DNA of 64,000 bases from Puia dinghuensis (GCA_026225275.1 JAMFSL010000154.1:16829-80828), one strand, 5' to 3'. Shown: positions 47,452 to 56,465, counted from the first letter of the stretch. Notes: generated by a model not told the origin, from the sequence alone. Numbers and translations are program-made.

Positions 47452-48984
47452 ATGAAAAAGTATAAAAACAAAGGAAGTCTCCTGCTGTCGGTAGCCATTT
47501 GTGCGCTGTTGGTGCTGGCTTGCAAAAAAACGCTGCAGCCGCAGGTCTTGTCCGAGCTTACCCCGCAGAATTTCTATCAATCGGCCGGCGATGCCAATGC
47601 TGCCTTAATAACGTTGTATACGCCCTTTACTTCCAACTGGGGTAGTACCGATCCGGGATCGTCGGGAGGTACCTGGTTTGCGGCGCTATACAATGCGGAT
47701 GCCCGGACCTATCTGTCCCACTCGATGATCAATACCGACGAGATCGAAAATACTGACCAGGATCCCGTGACGGGGCCGTTGAACGATTTTACCTGGGGAC
47801 CGGATACGTGGTCAGGTACGAACGAGCCCAATTATTATAAGATCAGCTATGTGGCCAAAGCTACCGATATCATCAGCGCCATCAATGCCTCTTCCGCCGT
47901 CCCGGCTAACGTCAAAACGGCATATATTGCACAGGCGCAGGTGTTGAGGGCATGGCTGATGTGGGTGCTGTACGATTTTTACGGACCGTTAAACGTGAAG
48001 ACGAATGAGGCTACGCTGAGCGATACGGCTGAGACGCCGAGGCTGAGCGACACGGCGTACGTCAACCAAATGATCAATGACCTGACAACGGCCATGCCGA
48101 ACTTGGCGCCTAGCTATAACAATGATGCAAATAACTGGGGAAGGGTTTCGCAAGGCGTCGCCAATATGTTATTGTTGAAAATCTATATGAAGAAAAAGGA
48201 ATGGGCGCAGGCGCAGGCACAGGCACAGACGATCATCAATATGGATGTTTATTCACTGGTGACGACTCCGTTGATCGCGGGACAAACGGCATATCAGAGT
48301 ATCTTCAATACGTCGGCTAATCCGGAGATTATTTATGCTGCACCTGCCAATCTGACCAGTCCGAATTTCTGGCCGCAGGTGGTGTTGCCGCCCGACTATG
48401 CGTCTGCGCCAGGGCTCGCCAACGAGGCTTCTGGCTGGGACAACGAATTTATGCCCTGGGCTTTTTACGATAAATATGATCCTGCGGATCAGCGGTTGTC
48501 TACCATCCTGACCAGCTATACGAATACCAGCGGCGTGATCAGGAACCGGGCAAACGGGATGCCGGGAGCCTGTCCTTTGAAATATACCAATCTGACGCCT
48601 AATAATGAAGCTACTTCGCAGGATGTGGTGATATTCCGGTATGCCGACGTGTTATTGTCGATGGCGGAAGCGATCAACGAGCAGTCAGGTCCTGCCAATG
48701 CTTACCAGTATATCAACCCGGTAAGAGAGCGGGCGGGTGTAAGCGATTTGTCGGGACTGACCCAGACGACGATGAGACAGGCCATCCTGGATGAGCGGGG
48801 ACGGGAACTCTATGCGGAAGGCTTCCGAAGACAGGATCTTTTGCGGAATGGTTCGTATATTTCCACTGCTATGGCATTGGGCAAGGCAGCGGCGCAACCT
48901 TATGATACGTTGTTCCCGATCCCGGAAGCTGTCATCTTGCAGGGCCACGGCATTATCGCGCAAAATCCGGGTTACGGTAATTAA
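47452..48984 (+). CDS. RagB/SusD family lipoprotein, second copy
   Basis: A 510-residue surface lipoprotein paired with the SusC at 44340. The start at 47452 gives MKKYKNKGSLL and a lipobox LVLAC. The N-terminal SusD region (LTPQNFYQSAGDANAALI) and C-terminal blocks (RQAILDERGRELYAEGFRRQDLLR, final AQNPGYGN) are typical. Short DNA repeats encode AQAQAQAQ near residue 260 and LSDTA twice near residue 200. The ligand is presumably an oligosaccharide released by the GH92, GH2-like and GH-A enzymes of the same operon. Confidence 0.95.
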   Translation: MKKYKNKGSLLLSVAICALLVLACKKTLQPQVLSELTPQNFYQSAGDANAALITLYTPFTSNWGSTDPGSSGGTWFAALYNADARTYLSHSMINTDEIENTDQDPVTGPLNDFTWGPDTWSGTNEPNYYKISYVAKATDIISAINASSAVPANVKTAYIAQAQVLRAWLMWVLYDFYGPLNVKTNEATLSDTAETPRLSDTAYVNQMINDLTTAMPNLAPSYNNDANNWGRVSQGVANMLLLKIYMKKKEWAQAQAQAQTIINMDVYSLVTTPLIAGQTAYQSIFNTSANPEIIYAAPANLTSPNFWPQVVLPPDYASAPGLANEASGWDNEFMPWAFYDKYDPADQRLSTILTSYTNTSGVIRNRANGMPGACPLKYTNLTPNNEATSQDVVIFRYADVLLSMAEAINEQSGPANAYQYINPVRERAGVSDLSGLTQTTMRQAILDERGRELYAEGFRRQDLLRNGSYISTAMALGKAAAQPYDTLFPIPEAVILQGHGIIAQNPGYGN

Positions 48985-49045
48985 AAAGGCAGACCCGATC
49001 ATGAGGAGATCGATGATCATGACAAGGCATTTACCGGGAGGGAAA

Positions 49046-51271
49046 ATGACGATGCTCTTTTGGGGGTTCCAGACGTGGGGGTTTCAGACGGCAAGCCGAA
49101 CATCTTTACGGCTTGCCGTCTTGTTGATGCTATGCGTGACCGGTAGCGGACAAACGAGCCCGGGGACGGGGATGCGACCGGTGGATTATGTCAACCCGCT
49201 GATCGGCACCGCCCCGATGACGGACGAGGAATACCTGGGGAACAATCCTGCCCCGGGCGAAGAACTCTATTATGGCTGCGTCAATCCGGGGGCCATGGTC
49301 CCGAACACGGCAGGACATCTTTGCGTAGGTCCGGTAAGCGGCTATGACGGAGAGCGCTATCATGTACGGGGATCCGGGTACCGGTTTACAGACGCGACCC
49401 TGATGGGCTTCACCATCCTGAATGGGGAATACCATGATGACAATAAATTATTGTTTATGCCGACCACCGGTATGGTAAAAACGATCCCCGGTACCCGCGC
49501 CGATCCGTTCAAAGGCTACCGCTCGGCTAAAGATACGGCCCAGGAGAAGGCTTCGCCCGGCTATTACACCGTATTCCTTCCCACCTATGGAATAAAAGTC
49601 GAGCTGACGGCTACACAGCACTGCGGGTTTCAGCGTTATCATTTCCCCTCATCGCAACAGGCCAATGTCCTGCTCGACCTGGCGAATTCGCAACCCTTCG
49701 CCACGAATGCCACAGTGCATTTTATCGATAAACATACTATCAGTGGGTTCCAGGACAGCGGGACCGACACGGTGTATCACCTGGTCGGCAACTCGCGGAT
49801 CTATTTCTATGCCGTCTTCAATAAAGATTTTTCTCAGGCGGGAACATGGAAAAATGGACTGGTTTCACCGGGCAGCCTCTTGACGACGGGTATGCCGCTG
49901 GGCGCGTATGTGACCTTTACCACGGTCGCCGAAGAACAGGTGCTGATAAAGGTTGGGACGTCCAACATTAGCGAGGAAGATGCCGAAAAAAACCTTGCGG
50001 CGGAGATACCGGGAATGGATTTCGATGACATCAGGCGGCAAGCCGAAACGGCCTGGAGTAGCATACTGGATCGTATCATTGTCGATGGCGGTTCGGAAAG
50101 CGACCGGGTAAATTTCTACACGGCAGTCTATCGGAAGAATGGGTACTCATGGGATGGCCGGCCAAGGCGGGAGGCAGCCACATCGGGACAAAAGACGGTC
50201 TTTCATGGCAGCTGGGGCGGCGGTTATTGGGGGCCGGGAGCCGTAAGCGGTGTTGTCGGCGATTACAAAAAAGGGTTTGGCCATCCGGATCTGTCCGAGG
50301 CCTATACGAAATTACGCAACGATGCCTTATATGGCGGAGGTGCGGCGGGAGCGGCTTACCGAAAATATGGCTATATTCCTGCGGACGCGGGAGTCAATGA
50401 TTATGTCAACCGTACCATCGGCCTTTCTTACGACGACTATGCCCTTGCCGAACTGGCGAGGATCGTCGGCAGAGAAAGCGACCGGCAATTTTTTTCGGCG
50501 CGCGCAAAAGATTATACCCATCTTTTCAATGCCGCCATCGGTTTCTTCACGCCAAGACGTACGGACGGGTCCTGGATCCTGCCATTGAATCCTTACGATT
50601 TTCATGCGGAGGACATCTACCGGGAGGGAAATGCATGGAATTACCTGTGGTTCAATGCGGGTGACATCTACGGGCTGATGAATTTGCTCGGCGGCAGGTC
50701 GGTTTTCATCTCCCGGCTGGACACCTTTTTTGCTATGCCTTTCCCTCCCGGCGCCACGCCACTGCGTGACTGTACAGGGCTTATCGGCTTATATTGTCAT
50801 GGCAACGAGCAATACCGCCACATCCCTTACCTGTATGACTATGCGGGACAACCCTGGAAGACGCAACATATTATCCGGAGGATTCAAAAGGAATTGTACC
50901 GGGCTGTCCCTGCCGGCCTTTGCGGCATGGACGACTATGGCACCATAGAGGGCTGGTATGCGATGAGCGTATTGGGATATGGTGAAGTAGATCCCGTGTC
51001 GGGTTATTATGCAATCGGAAGTCCTCTCTTTCCGAAAGCAACGATCTGGCTGAAGGGGGCGAATTCCGGGACATTTACCATCGAGGCGCACAACGTTTCG
51101 GACACTAATCAGTATATCCAGTCGGCGACCTTGAACGGGAAGCCCCTGCGGGAAGCGCGGTTCCGTCAGACGGACATGGTCGCGGGCGGCAGCCTGATTT
51201 TCGAGATGGGACCGACGCCGAACCAGCATTGGGGTATCGAGCCGGACTATGCGCGGCCGCAGGATCGATAG
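49046..51271 (+). CDS. GH92 alpha-mannosidase with shortened core
   Basis: Secreted exo-alpha-mannosidase of about 741 residues; GH92 enzymes are calcium-dependent and invert. The start at 49046 follows GGGAGGG; 49052, 49013 and 49001 are alternatives. The signal ends near TGSGQ. The N-terminal beta-sandwich (VDYVNPLIGTAPMTDEEY to about residue 270) is followed by the (alpha/alpha)6 domain with the acid-bearing REGNAWNYLWF, the calcium site GNEQYRHIPYLYDYAG and the base region GMDDYGTIEGWYAMSVLG. The usual segment between NFYTAVY and the helix AVSGVVGDYKKG, with a WDT(F/Y)R block in relatives, is about 50 residues shorter and not recognisable. It closes the operon, and an alpha-1,2- or 1,3-mannose target is likely. 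Confidence 0.85.
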   Translation: MTMLFWGFQTWGFQTASRTSLRLAVLLMLCVTGSGQTSPGTGMRPVDYVNPLIGTAPMTDEEYLGNNPAPGEELYYGCVNPGAMVPNTAGHLCVGPVSGYDGERYHVRGSGYRFTDATLMGFTILNGEYHDDNKLLFMPTTGMVKTIPGTRADPFKGYRSAKDTAQEKASPGYYTVFLPTYGIKVELTATQHCGFQRYHFPSSQQANVLLDLANSQPFATNATVHFIDKHTISGFQDSGTDTVYHLVGNSRIYFYAVFNKDFSQAGTWKNGLVSPGSLLTTGMPLGAYVTFTTVAEEQVLIKVGTSNISEEDAEKNLAAEIPGMDFDDIRRQAETAWSSILDRIIVDGGSESDRVNFYTAVYRKNGYSWDGRPRREAATSGQKTVFHGSWGGGYWGPGAVSGVVGDYKKGFGHPDLSEAYTKLRNDALYGGGAAGAAYRKYGYIPADAGVNDYVNRTIGLSYDDYALAELARIVGRESDRQFFSARAKDYTHLFNAAIGFFTPRRTDGSWILPLNPYDFHAEDIYREGNAWNYLWFNAGDIYGLMNLLGGRSVFISRLDTFFAMPFPPGATPLRDCTGLIGLYCHGNEQYRHIPYLYDYAGQPWKTQHIIRRIQKELYRAVPAGLCGMDDYGTIEGWYAMSVLGYGEVDPVSGYYAIGSPLFPKATIWLKGANSGTFTIEAHNVSDTNQYIQSATLNGKPLREARFRQTDMVAGGSLIFEMGPTPNQHWGIEPDYARPQDR

Positions 51272-51284
51272 TCGCCTTAATTTC

Positions 51285-51300
51285 TGCCCGGAAACGGGCA
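51285..51300 (+). terminator. GC-rich hairpin after GH92
   Basis: TGCCCG-GAAA-CGGGCA forms a 6-bp stem with a GNRA-type tetraloop 13 bp after the GH92 stop. A T run occurs only about 11-16 bp later, so it is a possible but not textbook terminator for the rightward operon. Confidence 0.5.
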
Positions 51301-51660
51301 TGAACAACATAATTTTTTGTACGCAGCACGCCGGCATTGTTATGCCAAAAAAAATATCATCTTACAATATGTTTGCCCCCCGGCACCGAGACTCATTCTT
51401 GTGAGCCTGTCGGCAAGGACAGCGTATCGATGGTCATTTACGGGAAGGTACGGTCCAGGTAAAAAAGGCGGCGGCATCCCAAGGGTTAGTCAAGAGAAAA
51501 AGCCGGATAAGAACCCCTACCCTATCTTAGCCATACCGGAAGAACAATCGATCCTGACGACAGATACTTGCTATTCCCCTTCAGCATTGCCAACCGTCTT
51601 CAACAGCATGCTCGCCCTTGGCCAGACAAAAAAAATCATTTAACTGTTTAACTGAAAGGA
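51301..51660. other. Intergenic stretch without a recognisable gene
   Basis: This is the boundary between the polysaccharide locus and the sensor module. A 108-codon open frame (51317-51643) shows no family-like pattern and no signal peptide, so I do not call it. The end of the stretch holds AAAGGAG (51655-51661), the likely ribosome site for the next gene. Confidence 0.5.
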
Positions 51661-52149
51661 GTGTATCAACTTGGAAAAAGCAATCTATATGGAAGGTACT
51701 ATTATGATATTCTGGCGGATGAGACCGCCATGGGTACCCGCGGTTTAGAAATCATTGCTGTCGAATACGAAGACCGGCAAATGCCGTCACTGATAAAGGA
51801 ATTCCGCCCCATGGTCTTTAAAGATGGGAATTCATTTTGCGTCATCTTGGGCCCAGATCCGCAGGAAGGTGTGTTTAGTTGCGGTGCAACGCCGGAGGCT
51901 GCCCTGCTGGACTGGGACAAGCATTTGAGAGAAAGGGCAAAAGATCCCAAAGCCGGCGACGAACTCGATGAATATATCCAGGACATACTGGCGAAGTCAA
52001 AATGGACGGCGGATCACAATAGAGCGCCTGCCGCTCTACATTACATTTACAGCCTTCCTAAAAATAAATTTCACGAATGCTCAACTGGTAAGGAAATATT
52101 AATGACAGTTCCGATGGTTTCGCCCGGATCAATGAAAATAACGCCATGA
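51661..52149 (+). CDS. Small protein of unknown function (HicB-like fold possible)
   Basis: A frame of up to 162 residues. The GTG at 51661 overlaps the ribosome-site-like AAAGGAG; TTG at 51670 has better spacing, and the first in-frame ATG is 51730. The stretch PMVFKDGNSFCVILGPDPQEGVFSCGATPEAALLDWDK, split by a glycine-rich turn, resembles the beta-beta-alpha pattern of HicB-like or DUF1902-like antitoxin folds. There is no adjacent HicA-like toxin. Its 3' end overlaps the convergent kinase gene by 79 bp, so the last 26 codons may not be under protein-level selection. Function unknown. Confidence 0.45.
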   Translation: MYQLGKSNLYGRYYYDILADETAMGTRGLEIIAVEYEDRQMPSLIKEFRPMVFKDGNSFCVILGPDPQEGVFSCGATPEAALLDWDKHLRERAKDPKAGDELDEYIQDILAKSKWTADHNRAPAALHYIYSLPKNKFHECSTGKEILMTVPMVSPGSMKITP

Positions 52150-53279
52150 TGATTATCCACCACTTTTTTGCAAAAGGCTAATCCAAAGGTCAATCCTAAC
52201 GAATTCACCGCGGCCTTTTTTTGTATGGTAAATAAGTCTTTCCCCTTTTTATTGCCAATTCCTTTTCCATTGTCCGAAATCGTAATCTTTATAAATTCAA
52301 CATATTTATAATAGCCGTCCATTTGCCGGTAAACGTTCTGTTTATATAGGGATTGCGTCACTCGAATTTCAAGTACCCTATTGTCGTCGCGAAAATGAAT
52401 ACTATTGGAAATAATCTGAAAAAAAAGCATTTCTAACTGGTTGGCATATCCATAAATTTCTGGAAGAGGGTCGGTCATAAAACCCAAATCGATGCCTGAC
52501 AGCGTTTCTTTAGCTTTCGATAATGCCGTCTTAAGGATTTGGTTGAGGTCAACTTTGCCTTTTAGTTCTGATTGCAAATTTAAGGAGATAAAGCGTTCCA
52601 GGTTACTCGCTAACTGACGTAATTGAAAGCACTCCCGGTTAATCTTTCGTAATTGCTCTAATGTAGCCTTTGCAAGAATAGCATTGTTTTCAAGGGCAAT
52701 TTTATCTGCAAATAGCGCTATCTTCCGAATGGGCTCTTGCAGGTCGTGCGAGACAACCTTACCGAATTGTACCAAATCCTCATTCATTTGCTTCAATTCG
52801 CCTAGTCTTCGATCAAGGTCAAAACTATGTTTTTCAAGTCTGACTTTAGTCGCCACCAATTCGTTGTTCTTTGAAAGGGCATCTTCCGCTACGCGTCTGG
52901 CCGTAAGTAATTCCTGCTCATATTTACCACGTAGTACGGCCGGAACAAAAATGCAATGGTTAAGAACGATATCTTTTGCCATTTTCCTACGGGCATTGCA
53001 AATAACAGGCAATTCCTGCTTGTCCTTTCCTTTTAGCGTAAAGAAAATTTCCTCTGCTTTCTCGTGTAACTTCAAAAGAGGATAAAAATGGGTTTGATAA
53101 AAAATCCGTCCTGCGATGGGAAATATTGTCTCAACGCTCTTACCCCTCAATTCATCTTTGTCCGAATAACCTAACCATTCGATAAGAGTTTGATTTATCA
53201 CCGAAATAACTCCATCATCCCTAAATGACAAATATCCGCATGGCGCGAAATCTAAATCGTCGATGCCCATTTCGCTCAT
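52071..53279 (-). CDS. Soluble PAS-domain sensor histidine kinase, RsbQ partner
   Basis: A 402-residue cytosolic protein with no membrane segment. Residues about 8-118 form a PAS domain (GYLSFRDDGVISVINQTLIEWLGYSDKDELRG, with IFYQTHFYPLL) of the type seen at the N-terminus of RsbP. A coiled coil follows (about 120-172), then a HisKA-like phospho-acceptor helix with SHDLQEPIRK (His178) and a HATPase domain with the N box ISNSIHF and G box SDNGKGIG. It lies 14 bp downstream of the RsbQ-type hydrolase in the same operon. The hydrolase product would be sensed by the PAS domain and switch the kinase. The natural target is the divergent single-domain response regulator at 54223. Pairing is inferred from context. 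Confidence 0.85.
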   Translation of the reverse strand: MSEMGIDDLDFAPCGYLSFRDDGVISVINQTLIEWLGYSDKDELRGKSVETIFPIAGRIFYQTHFYPLLKLHEKAEEIFFTLKGKDKQELPVICNARRKMAKDIVLNHCIFVPAVLRGKYEQELLTARRVAEDALSKNNELVATKVRLEKHSFDLDRRLGELKQMNEDLVQFGKVVSHDLQEPIRKIALFADKIALENNAILAKATLEQLRKINRECFQLRQLASNLERFISLNLQSELKGKVDLNQILKTALSKAKETLSGIDLGFMTDPLPEIYGYANQLEMLFFQIISNSIHFRDDNRVLEIRVTQSLYKQNVYRQMDGYYKYVEFIKITISDNGKGIGNKKGKDLFTIQKKAAVNSLGLTFGLAFCKKVVDNHHGVIFIDPGETIGTVINISLPVEHS

Positions 53280-53293
53280 AGCCCTTACAGTTT

Positions 53294-54103
53294 TTAAAGG
53301 TTATTGCGCAGATAGGATTTTATAATATCTATTGTTTCTTCGGGACAACTCATATGCGGACAATGGCCTGTAGCCTTCATAACTTTTAACGTACTCATGG
53401 GAATGTGGTCCAATAAGTAATCCCCTACTTCCATCGGAGCTATAAGGTCGTCCGAACATTGCATTATTAATGAAGGCACTTTTAGCCTGTTCAAGTCTTC
53501 CCTATTATCAGATAAAAAGGTAACCTCTGCAAATTTCCTCGCAATCTTTGGATCTGTGGAACAAAAGCTCTCCGTCAATTCCTGCCCCAACTCCGGACGC
53601 TCCGGATTTTTCATAATGGCAGGAGCAAGGAAATTAGCCCAGCCCACATAATTTTTATCCATCGTATCGAGCAATCCCTCTATATCTTTTCGTTCAAAAC
53701 CACCGATATATCCAAGATCGTCATTAATATATCTCGCCGATGGACCGATAAATATCAGCTTGGAGAAAATTTCCGGCCTCCTTACAGCGGCTAATAATCC
53801 GATCATACTGCTAACTGAATGACCTACAAAAATAATATCCTTCAACGCCAACGCCTCACAAATCTCCAACACATCATCGGCGTATCCGTTCAAATTGTTA
53901 TACCTGCTGTCCACGTAGGCAGTAATATCGGATTTGCCAGCTCCGACATAATCAAAAAGCACGAGCTGGTAGTCCTTTTGAAAAGCAGGCGTAATAAAAC
54001 GCCACATATTCTGATCGCATCCGAACCCATGCGCAAACATCATAGTTTGCGCTCCCTCCCCGGATATTTTCACGTTATTTCTGCTCAGAATAGATGATTT
54101 CAT
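53294..54103 (-). CDS. rsbQ: RsbQ-type alpha/beta hydrolase (KAI2/D14-like)
   Basis: A 269-residue cytosolic alpha/beta hydrolase, the same length as Bacillus subtilis RsbQ and similar to it as I recall that sequence, from the N-terminal SSILSRNNVK to the C-terminal HCPHMSCPEETI. The catalytic triad falls on the same numbers: Ser96 in GHSVS, Asp219 in CSDD and His247 in ATGHCPHM. The oxyanion region HGFGCDQNMW is present. RsbQ is required for RsbP-dependent energy-stress signalling and is thought to supply or act on a small hydrophobic ligand. Plant KAI2 and D14 receptors share this fold. Here the partner downstream is a PAS histidine kinase rather than a PAS-PP2C phosphatase. The ligand is unknown. 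Confidence 0.92.
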   Translation of the reverse strand: MKSSILSRNNVKISGEGAQTMMFAHGFGCDQNMWRFITPAFQKDYQLVLFDYVGAGKSDITAYVDSRYNNLNGYADDVLEICEALALKDIIFVGHSVSSMIGLLAAVRRPEIFSKLIFIGPSARYINDDLGYIGGFERKDIEGLLDTMDKNYVGWANFLAPAIMKNPERPELGQELTESFCSTDPKIARKFAEVTFLSDNREDLNRLKVPSLIMQCSDDLIAPMEVGDYLLDHIPMSTLKVMKATGHCPHMSCPEETIDIIKSYLRNNL

Positions 54104-54222
54104 ATCTTTAAGTTTAAGTACAAGCCCTTCAATTGATCAGATAGTTGGCATTTTACATATAAAACATAAGTAAATATGACCGTTGGCTTGACTTTTGTAA
54201 TTTGCCAAATATAATCCTTCTC

Positions 54223-54627
54223 ATGGCCATAAAAAAAGGATCCCTTTTATTTATAACGGATGACGACTCGGACGATAGGGAGTTCATTATTGACGCGCTA
54301 AGAAAATTTGGCTTTCAGGGCCGATTCACAGAATTTGGAAATGGTCAGGAACTTTACGACTACCTAAAGTCCCATCTGAATGACTGTCCAGATCTTATAC
54401 TGCTTGATCTCAACATGCCAGTAAAAAACGGGTATGAGACATTGCGAGAATTAAAGGCAAACGTCCATTTCGATTCAATTCCAGTCGTTATTTTAACTGC
54501 ATCCCCTAATAAAGAAGATGAGAAATGGTGCCTGAAAATGGGCTGTGATCATTTTGAAACAAAGCCTTTAACGTTAGAAGGATACAAAGCATTAGCGCAT
54601 TATGTAACTTCGCATATTGATAATTGA
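54223..54627 (+). CDS. Single-domain response regulator (Rcp1/CheY-like)
   Basis: A 134-residue receiver domain without output domain. The start at 54223 gives MAIKKGSLLFITDDDSDDRE; an upstream TTG is unlikely. The acidic pair DDD (13-15), phospho-acceptor Asp62 in LILLDLNMPVKNG, the conserved Thr in VILTAS and Lys in FETKPL are all present. The family is the Rcp1-like group that is often paired with phytochrome-type soluble kinases bearing an SHDLQEP H-box, as here. It diverges from rsbQ across 119 bp, so the three genes form one putative module. As it cannot bind DNA, it must act through protein contact or a phosphorelay. Confidence 0.9.
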   Translation: MAIKKGSLLFITDDDSDDREFIIDALRKFGFQGRFTEFGNGQELYDYLKSHLNDCPDLILLDLNMPVKNGYETLRELKANVHFDSIPVVILTASPNKEDEKWCLKMGCDHFETKPLTLEGYKALAHYVTSHIDN

Positions 54628-54897
54628 TTGTAATAGGTCAGCTACCGGTGTTAACTATATGCGTTTAAAAGCCTGCGTACAATAAAACAGAAAGTGAGGT
54701 TTGAAGTTGCATCCCACGATTATAGTCTTTTGGACTGGTGTCCTTTCCACCTGCGATTTTTATTGGACTCAAGTTCCACCAATTTGCAAGAGTTTGACTA
54801 ACTTCGATATAAGCTCTTTACATGATTGTCAGTTAGTGAGTTCACCGGTGAGTTGAAAGTCTTCTAATCTTTCAAAATTGCTGATATTCAAATATTT
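54628..54897. other. Gene-free stretch before the tRNA-like fragment
   Basis: AT-rich and without a credible reading frame. It contains the 10-bp palindrome TCACCGGTGA (54842-54851), the left half of which (TTCACCGGT) recurs near 55074. A single TTCTAATC at 54862 is not repeated. This could be the decayed end of an island. Confidence 0.4.
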
Positions 54898-54907
54898 ACA
54901 AGGAGTT

Positions 54908-54927
54908 TTCGAATCTTGTCGTCCCGA
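54908..54927 (+). other. Fragment matching a tRNA 3' end, candidate attachment site
   Basis: TTCGAAT (54908-54914) reads as a tRNA T loop, CTTGT as the 3' side of a T stem, and CGTCCCG plus A (54920-54927) as the 3' acceptor strand and discriminator of a tRNA beginning CGGGACG. The rest of a tRNA is absent: the 5 bases before the loop (GAGTT) do not pair with CTTGT, although an ACAAG lies 5 bases farther upstream. A 3' tRNA copy is what integration of an island into a tRNA gene leaves at its far end. A terminator and a recombinase remnant follow. Confidence 0.5.
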
Positions 54928-54954
54928 CTTAAGTCTAAGGTTAAAGAAGACACG

Positions 54955-54988
54955 AAGCCCGTAAAACCCAGTGTTTACGGGCTTTTTT
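54955..54988 (+). terminator. Strong rho-independent terminator
   Basis: AAGCCCGTAAA (54955-54965) pairs perfectly over 11 bp with TTTACGGGCTT (54974-54984), leaving an 8-nt loop and followed by a run of T (54983-54988). It stands 27 bp after the tRNA 3'-end fragment, where the native terminator of a tRNA gene would be expected. With A-rich sequence on the other side it may also work in the reverse direction. Confidence 0.85.
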
Positions 54989-55025
54989 CTAAAATTTCAT
55001 ATCATTTTATTGCAATTCATATCAA

Positions 55026-55411
55026 TTGGTATGCGAACAAAACGGTGAACTGGATCGTGAACATACCTTTGTGTTCACCGGTTTGCCCGAAAGCCGCGCC
55101 CATCGCCCATTTGAGTCACTTCTCGGTGTCAAAACCTCGCGAAGAACCATTGATAACGCAAAAAATAAGGATATGAAAAGTAACAACACGTTCGGCGTTC
55201 TGCGGCTAACGAGCTTGAAGATCTTGCCGAAAAGCATATAACTTGGCATAGCGCCCACCTTACTTTTTCCATATTACTGAAAGATGCTGGGGTAGATCCC
55301 GCCACTATAGCGCTCCTATTGGGCCATACAACGACAAAATATGTTCTGGAAACTTTCAAAGACATAGACCCAAGGATCAGATTGCCTACATTAGTAAATT
55401 GCCACAGGTAG
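55026..55411 (+). pseudogene. Decayed tyrosine recombinase (integrase) C-terminus
   Basis: The frame ending at the TAG 55409-55411 reads ANELEDLAEKHITWHSAH, then LTFSILLKDAGVDPATIALLLGH and TTTKYVLETFKD. This is the C-terminal catalytic region of a phage-type integrase (usual pattern ITWHxARHTFAT, LLGH, Tyr near the end). The HxxR arginine is replaced (HSAHLTF). The preceding part (55026 to about 55190, REHTFVFTGLPES) lies in another frame. It is therefore frameshifted, truncated and missing its N-terminal domains. It marks an old mobile element next to the tRNA-like fragment. Confidence 0.7.
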
Positions 55412-55586
55412 CTTGGCGGGTAGCTCAATAGCCGCCCCCAAATATGCCCATAGTAGAATCAATCAAGCAATCTCTTCTAAGATCGGTAGACCAATTATTT
55501 CAAAAGCCGTCTTTTATAAGCAACCCACGGTCCACAGTAACTAAATGGGAGAAGGCCTTCTCAGTAATTTTTGGCTAATATGCTTT

Positions 55587-56465
55587 TCAGAGCGACCTGA
55601 CGAGGTTTGCAACGGCTAGACCAATTTCATCCGGAACGTCTTCCTGCATATAATGCCGCGCCTTAACTATGAGTTCGCGTTGGTTCGGCCAGGTCCGGGC
55701 GAAATCGAGTCCGCGACCATTGAGGACACCAACCTCCGCTACGATCAACAGTTTAGGCACATGCGATTGGGCCAGCCACGCGCCGTAGGAATCGACAATG
55801 GCCGAAACGTCGGCCGGCTCACCTTCTACAGGGATCTCACGCGGAAAGAGTAGCGTGGGTAGGCGGTCTTCACGCTCCCTGAAGGGCGCGCGGTAGACTG
55901 CCATTTCCTCATCGCGCAGGGTACGGACCACTCCGGCAGGCAACCGCTGTTCTACAAAAAAGTTGTCGTCGAGTACCATCTTCTCGCCTTTCTCCGTTCG
56001 CAGCCCTTTGAATACCGCTGCCGCAGGACCAAAATCGGCCCAGGTCCTCACCATCACGATGGCTTCCATATAGGCGATCGCCCTGATTTGAGATGGAAAT
56101 CGCGCCGCCCGGTGAAAACCCAACGCAGATCCCCAATCATGCAGCACCAGGGTGACATTTCGCGTCAGATTCAGTTCGTCGAACCAGGCGTCGAGATAGT
56201 GAACCTGGTCGATGAACCTATAGGACCGCCCCGGAGACTTTGCTGAAGCGCCGAAGCCGACCAAATCCGGCGCCAATACTCTCCCAAGCCCTGCCAGGTG
56301 TGGGATAACATTGCGCCACAAGTAGGACGATGTAGGGTTTCCGTGCAGCAGGATGATCGGGTCACCATCCCCCGTATCCACATAACTGATCTCTGAATCC
56401 AGTACCTTGATCCGCTTGCGGGGATGGTAATCAGCGGCGATAATTGTGTTTGAATTTGCGGGCAT
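55587..56465 (-). CDS. Haloalkane dehalogenase (DhaA/LinB-like)
   Basis: A 292-residue cytosolic alpha/beta hydrolase that would replace a halogen on an alkane by hydroxyl. All five residues of the HLD-II group are visible: halide-binding Asn43 ([14 protein letters not shown]), nucleophile Asp110 and second halide residue Trp111 ([17 protein letters not shown]), acid Glu134 (IAYMEAI) and base His271 ([14 protein letters not shown]). The gene is visibly GC-richer than its AT-rich flanks, which suggests transfer. It diverges from an AraC-type regulator with a 97-bp gap. The natural substrate is unknown; Bacteroidota members are little studied. The start at 56465 fits family length. Confidence 0.9.
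   Translation of the reverse strand: MPANSNTIIAADYHPRKRIKVLDSEISYVDTGDGDPIILLHGNPTSSYLWRNVIPHLAGLGRVLAPDLVGFGASAKSPGRSYRFIDQVHYLDAWFDELNLTRNVTLVLHDWGSALGFHRAARFPSQIRAIAYMEAIVMVRTWADFGPAAAVFKGLRTEKGEKMVLDDNFFVEQRLPAGVVRTLRDEEMAVYRAPFREREDRLPTLLFPREIPVEGEPADVSAIVDSYGAWLAQSHVPKLLIVAEVGVLNGRGLDFARTWPNQRELIVKARHYMQEDVPDEIGLAVANLVRSL

Noticed and set aside
48205..48235. Short tandem DNA repeat in the second susD gene
   Set aside because: It encodes AQAQAQAQ within a helix of an intact protein; no sign of a regulatory or phase-variable repeat.
51317..51643. 108-codon frame between GH92 and the small unknown gene
   Set aside because: No recognisable pattern, poor start context and basic, low-order composition; probably non-coding.
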